Shown: positions 5,741 through 9,659 of the stretch, piece after piece
Numbering within the stretch: the first letter of the stretch is position 1
Layout of the letters: each line of letters opens with the position of its first letter
NCBI GenBank assembly: GCA_031259095.1
Contig: JAIRLW010000197.1
Location: 1-9,659 of the forward strand
DNA length: 9,659 bases
Direction: 5' to 3'
From: Planctomycetaceae bacterium
Lineage (GTDB): Bacteria; Planctomycetota; Planctomycetia; Pirellulales; Thermoguttaceae
The notes under the pieces: generated by a model
Told to the model about the DNA's origin: nothing
The model's input: only the letters and a program-made list of their open reading frames with translations
The model's database searches: none
Position numbers and translations under genes: made by a program

Positions 5741-5748
5741 TTCTTCCA

Positions 5749-5778
5749 TTGATCTTGTGTCAATCAATATGATATACT
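5749..5778 (+). promoter_or_regulatory. Probable sbcD promoter
   Basis: TTGATC (5749-5754) and TATACT (5773-5778) are spaced by 18 nt and match the sigma70 hexamers at four and five of six positions. Transcription would start near 5785, giving a leader of about 63 nt before sbcD. The site lies just past the palindromic element and downstream of the terminator, where a new promoter is expected. Confidence 0.5.
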
Positions 5779-5847
5779 AAAAAGGGTCGTTTCAGGAATA
5801 CAGGCTTCCCGTCTTCATGACTTTCCATTATCAACTCTCAATTAATC

Positions 5848-7107
5848 ATGCGTCTTCTTCACACATCGGATTGGCATTTGGGGCAAATTTGGAATGGTCG
5901 TTCACGGAAAACGGAATCGGCGGCGTTCTTAAATTGGCTTCTTGAACTGCTCAAAAGTCAATCTGTTGACGTACTGATTGTCGCCGGAGATATTTTTGAT
6001 ACGGGAACGCCAAGTCCCGAAGCTCAGACCTTGTATTATCATTTTTTGCAACAAGTGTCTTCGGTTTGCCGTGCAACAGTTATTATCGCCGGAAATCATG
6101 ATTCGCCGTCTTTTCTTGATGCGCCGAAAATATTGCTGCGTGAATTAAACATTTATGTTGTGGGAATTGCCGGAGAACCGGCAGAGGAAATTGTTACGGT
6201 GAACGATTCTAATCAGGAACCGGTGATGATGATTGCGGCTGTACCGTTTTTGCGTGACCGCGACCTTCGGATCAGCGGAACCGGTGAATCGGCGGAAGAA
6301 AAAGAAAATCAAAGTATTGCCGGTATTCGCCGTCATTACCAACTGGTTTGCGACGCCGCAGAGATATTACGTTGCAAGGCGAATCGGGCGATTCCTCTGG
6401 TGGTTACCGGACACCTTTTTGTTGCAGGCGGAAAAACTTCGGAAAAAGTGCGTGAAATTCATGTCGGAACACTGGGTCAATTAGGAAACGATATTTTTCC
6501 AAACGAAATCGATTATCTGGCGCTCGGACATTTGCATATTCCTCAAACGGTTGCTCATCAGGAAACACGGCGTTACAGCGGTTCGCCGGTTCCGATGAGT
6601 TTTGACGAAGCGGGTCAGGAAAAAATTGTTCTTCAAATTGACTTTGACGCTCGAACTCCGATGGTCAAACCAATTCCTGTTCCGGTTTTTTCAAAAATTG
6701 TTCGTGTGGAGGGAAATCTCGAAGAGATTCGCAAAAAATTAACCGATCCGTCTATTGGGAATAATAAACCGGAAACGCTTGTTAAATCGGAAATAATTGT
6801 TGAAGTTATTTACACAGGGACTCAACCGGAACCGGATTTAAATCGAAAGATCAATGAGATAATTTCTGAAACGAAAGAGACAATTGATGTTATCCGTATC
6901 CGCAATAACCGGATGATAACCGCAACGCCAATTCAAACATCGACTCCGGAAAAACTGGAAGAGTTGAATCCGATCATTATTTTTGAACGTCTTCTTGAAA
7001 ATATACAAAAAAAAGAAGGAATAGATATTAGCGAACAAAAAAATGAATTGATGATTGCGTACAAGGAAATTCTTGACGAATGCCTAAATCGTAACGGTCA
7101 AGTTTAA
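5848..7107 (+). CDS. sbcD: SbcD nuclease subunit of the SbcCD (Mre11-Rad50 type) complex
   Basis: SbcD is the metal-dependent phosphoesterase of SbcCD, which cleaves DNA hairpins and processes blocked double-strand ends in the cytosol together with the ATPase SbcC. The 419-residue protein begins MRLLHTSDWHLGQ, nearly the E. coli SbcD start, and carries the metal-binding motifs DWH (Asp8, His10), AGDIFDTG (Asp48), GNHD (82-85), TGH (His189) and GHLH (His228, His230), followed by YSGSPVPMSFDE (243-254). The C-terminal 150 residues form the less conserved capping and SbcC-contact region. Length is near the family norm of about 400. ATG 5848 is fixed by the conserved N-terminus; no Shine-Dalgarno is visible. 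Unusually, sbcC does not follow: a 466-bp gap and then gyrB come next, so sbcC must lie elsewhere or be missing. Confidence 0.95.
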   Translation: MRLLHTSDWHLGQIWNGRSRKTESAAFLNWLLELLKSQSVDVLIVAGDIFDTGTPSPEAQTLYYHFLQQVSSVCRATVIIAGNHDSPSFLDAPKILLRELNIYVVGIAGEPAEEIVTVNDSNQEPVMMIAAVPFLRDRDLRISGTGESAEEKENQSIAGIRRHYQLVCDAAEILRCKANRAIPLVVTGHLFVAGGKTSEKVREIHVGTLGQLGNDIFPNEIDYLALGHLHIPQTVAHQETRRYSGSPVPMSFDEAGQEKIVLQIDFDARTPMVKPIPVPVFSKIVRVEGNLEEIRKKLTDPSIGNNKPETLVKSEIIVEVIYTGTQPEPDLNRKINEIISETKETIDVIRIRNNRMITATPIQTSTPEKLEELNPIIIFERLLENIQKKEGIDISEQKNELMIAYKEILDECLNRNGQV

Positions 7108-7264
7108 TTCCATCATTGAACATTCAGACCGGCAATTTCCATAAAGCACGCAGAGGACACCGATCAAACACCGATTTGCGCCGATAAGAAAAAATGAACG
7201 GCGACTAATAAAAACGATCTGCGCCAATTTTGGCAATCTGTGTTATCTGTATGCTAAAAAAATG

Positions 7265-7282
7265 ATTCCACTGATATATTAC
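7265..7282 (+). repeat. 18-nt dispersed motif, copy 2
   Basis: Exact copy of the ATTCCACTGATATATTAC motif seen at 102-119, located 40 nt upstream of the gyrB -35 hexamer and in the same orientation. Confidence 0.6.
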
Positions 7283-7321
7283 ATTTTTTTTAACAGAACA
7301 AAACGAAATGACCGCTTGGAA

Positions 7322-7349
7322 TTGACATTGACGAAAAATCTGTGATAAT
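7322..7349 (+). promoter_or_regulatory. Probable gyrB promoter, near-consensus
   Basis: A perfect TTGACA (7322-7327) and GATAAT (7344-7349, five of six) are 16 nt apart. TG at 7341-7342 gives an extended -10 (TGTGATAAT). A second GATAAT follows at 7350-7355 but at a poor spacing. Transcription would begin near 7356, leaving a leader of about 218 nt before gyrB. A strong housekeeping promoter suits gyrB. Confidence 0.65.
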
Positions 7350-7483
7350 GATAATCTTGTTGAATCGGCGTTGTTTTTTTGCCGAATTTTCAGCATTCTC
7401 GCAAAATTTAAGCGGGATGCCAATCTGGCAGCAGGTCGGGCAAAAAAACGGACAAATTCAGGGGTTAAGATTGAAAAACAAAA

Positions 7484-7501
7484 ATTCCACTGATCTATTA
7501 C
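7484..7501 (+). repeat. 18-nt dispersed motif, copy 3
   Basis: ATTCCACTGATCTATTAC differs from the copies at 102 and 7265 at one position (C for A at 7495). It lies inside the predicted gyrB leader, 219 bp after copy 2, so the two could recombine and delete the promoter between them. Confidence 0.55.
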
Positions 7502-7544
7502 TTTTTGAATAATTTTTTTCAACTTTACCATTAACGATAACTTA

Positions 7545-9659
<2,115 letters not shown>

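Noticed and set aside
7205..7531. 108-residue open frame on the - strand in the gap before gyrB
   Set aside because: It translates the degenerate repeats, both 18-nt motif copies and the gyrB promoter; no domain is recognisable and no ribosome site supports it.

Overview
The window carries five protein genes, all on the + strand, separated by unusually long and repeat-rich gaps (about 30% of the bases are non-coding). In order they are a GntP-family aldonate permease (647-2116), a secreted SMP-30/gluconolactonase-like beta-propeller protein (2415-3569), a class I glutamine-amidotransferase-like protein of the peptidase C26 (PuuD) family that lacks the usual nucleophile cysteine (4664-5449), the DNA repair nuclease subunit SbcD (5848-7107), and gyrB, cut by the right edge (7574 onward, 695 codons visible). 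No rRNA, tRNA, transposase, phage gene or CRISPR array is visible.

The organism looks like a Gram-negative bacterium, most probably a planctomycete. This is inferred from recalled family resemblance (the GyrB stretch around [14 protein letters not shown], the Cys-less C26 protein with its HIPEDLP segment), from gyrB standing away from dnaA/dnaN/recF, from AT-rich non-coding DNA beside moderately GC-rich genes, and from degenerate intergenic repeats of the AATCTGCGTAATCTGCGG type. The sequence alone does not prove the phylum.

Region by region: 1-646 holds no gene but several repeats: small REP-like hairpins, an 18-nt motif, two palindromic elements built of 10-bp CGA units, and a possible promoter and terminator. 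The second palindromic element lies directly against the permease start. The permease and the propeller protein may cooperate, with a periplasmic lactonase opening sugar lactones and the permease importing the aldonate; they are separated by a 298-bp gap containing another palindromic element, so they need not be one operon. A gene-free stretch of 1.09 kb (3570-4663) with inverted repeats follows. The C26 gene has a strong Shine-Dalgarno and ends in a textbook intrinsic terminator (5489-5520), directly followed by a large palindromic element made of 9-bp TCCCT units. sbcD and gyrB each appear to have their own sigma70-type promoter, the gyrB one being near-consensus with a leader of about 218 nt.

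The most notable pattern is a set of intergenic elements (178-260, 532-629, 2121-2256, 5528-5740) that share a terminal motif close to GGGAACTTCTAAAAA but carry one of two different periodic palindromic cores, of 10-bp or 9-bp units. No transposase is encoded beside them. They look like a family of small non-autonomous repeat elements or structured DNA/RNA modules.
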